Shown in pieces: positions 5,886 through 6,081 of a stretch of DNA of 6,081 nucleotides; the first letter of the stretch is position 1, and each line of letters opens with the position of its first letter. The translations under genes were made by a program, and so were the position numbers. The stretch is from an uncultured Corynebacterium sp. Lineage in GTDB: Bacteria; Actinomycetota; Actinomycetes; Mycobacteriales; Mycobacteriaceae. Where the stretch lies: contig CALZCR010000122.1 of the NCBI GenBank assembly GCA_945631445.1, forward strand, positions 1 through 6,081, written 5' to 3'. Below the pieces are notes generated by a model. It saw nothing but the letters and a program-made list of their open reading frames with translations. It was not told the origin of the DNA and searched no databases.

Positions 5886-5914
5886 AATATACCCTAGGGG
5901 GTATCAGGTGGCAA
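5886..5914 (-). promoter_or_regulatory. Promoter of the Cys-rich/CoADR-rhodanese/repressor operon
   Basis: Reading leftwards, TTGCCA (5914-5909) is a good -35 and TATATT (5891-5886) a good -10, separated by exactly 17 bp. The transcription start would fall near 5879, leaving about 40 nt before the first start codon. The spacer holds the CsoR-type operator. Confidence 0.75.
5889..5904. promoter_or_regulatory. CsoR/CstR-type operator in the promoter spacer
   Basis: ATACCC-TAGG-GGGTAT is an inverted repeat with perfect 6-bp arms. It matches the general TACC-(G/C-rich)-GGTA form of operators bound by CsoR-family tetramers. It covers the spacer and part of the -10, so bound repressor would block RNA polymerase. 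A further TTACCCC half-site-like stretch lies at 5880-5874 on the minus strand. Confidence 0.78.
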
Positions 5915-5936
5915 GGGTGCGCCGCCCCGAAATGAC

Positions 5937-5973
5937 AAAAAGTCCCGCCCCTCATACGGAAGAGGAGGGACTT
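5937..5973 (-). terminator. Rho-independent terminator after the acyl-CoA synthetase gene
   Basis: On the minus strand AAGTCCC (5973-5967) pairs with GGGACTT (5946-5940), and CCTC with GAGG further in, closing on an 8-nt loop. A run of Ts follows directly (5941-5937). It starts 16 bp after the stop codon at 5989. CCGCCCC (5945-5951) could instead pair with GGGGCGG (5974-5980), giving a competing fold. Confidence 0.8.
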
Positions 5974-5988
5974 GGGGCGGACGAAGAA

Positions 5989-6081
5989 TCAGCCCTCGGC
6001 GCTGATGCGCTTGACCAGCTCGTCGCGCACCTCACGGCGGGAGATCTTGCCCATCAGGTTCTCCGGTAACTCCTCGAAGTG
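5989..6081 (-). CDS. Acyl-CoA synthetase (FadD-like AMP-ligase), C-terminal fragment
   Basis: Only the last 30 codons are in the window, and the gene enters from the right edge. The residues HFEELPENLMGKISRREV match the C-terminal A10 motif of adenylate-forming enzymes, P-x-N-x-x-G-K-I-x-R-R. The motif includes the Lys that acts in the adenylation half-reaction (residue 12 of the fragment). A long-chain fatty acid CoA ligase is the likeliest member given the ELP-x-NLMGK context. Other acyl-CoA or acyl-AMP ligases cannot be excluded from so short a piece. The gene is followed by its own terminator, so it is separate from the sulfur operon that lies downstream in the same direction. Confidence 0.75.
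   Translation of the reverse strand, partial: HFEELPENLMGKISRREVRDELVKRISAEG

Noticed and set aside
5639..5887. 82-codon minus-strand frame overlapping the Cys-rich gene
   Set aside because: It is a different phase from the 57-codon Cys-rich frame, very rich in Arg, Pro and His. The Cys-rich frame has the conserved-looking motifs and a ribosome binding site.
1..6081. CRISPR array, tRNA, rRNA, insertion sequence or prophage
   Set aside because: No regularly spaced repeats, tRNA-like cloverleaf, transposase motifs or phage genes were seen on either strand.

Overview
The window is high-GC DNA with short intergenic gaps, and it looks like a Corynebacterium chromosome. The best evidence is the start of a type I fatty acid synthase that opens directly with its acyltransferase domain. 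TANNNT-type -10 elements, AGGAG-type ribosome binding sites and a possible leaderless GTG start also fit. The genus is inferred from protein families and cannot be proved from the sequence alone.

Left part (1-2845): the N-terminal 301 codons of a fatty acid synthase run leftwards off the window. They diverge across a control region of about 200 bp from a small DUF421/YetF-like membrane protein gene. Next on the + strand, behind an intergenic region with a perfect 16-bp palindrome, is a cyanamide-hydratase-like HD-domain protein. About 320 bp follow with no gene I can support.

Middle (2846-3733): a minus-strand RDD-family membrane protein with a long Pro/Gly/Asn/Tyr-rich N-terminal tail ends at a strong hairpin terminator. 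A long inverted repeat lies upstream of it.

Right part (3734-5914, all minus strand): this is the most informative piece, a compact three-gene operon. In transcription order it holds a 57-aa Cys-rich protein (too short for routine ORF cut-offs), a CoA-disulfide reductase fused to a rhodanese domain, and a CsoR-family repressor. The repressor keeps the two conserved cysteines but has Gly in place of the copper-ligand His, which points to a CstR-like sensor of persulfides and other reactive sulfur rather than of copper. The promoter has a recognisable -35 (TTGCCA), a 17-bp spacer and a -10 (TATATT), and a CsoR-type operator (ATACCC-N4-GGGTAT) fills the spacer. The proposed circuit is that the repressor shuts off its own operon until sulfane sulfur modifies its cysteines. 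The fused reductase/rhodanese then removes persulfides, and the Cys-rich protein may bind a metal or carry sulfur.

Right edge (5915-6081): a rho-independent terminator and the last 30 residues of an acyl-CoA synthetase, also on the minus strand.
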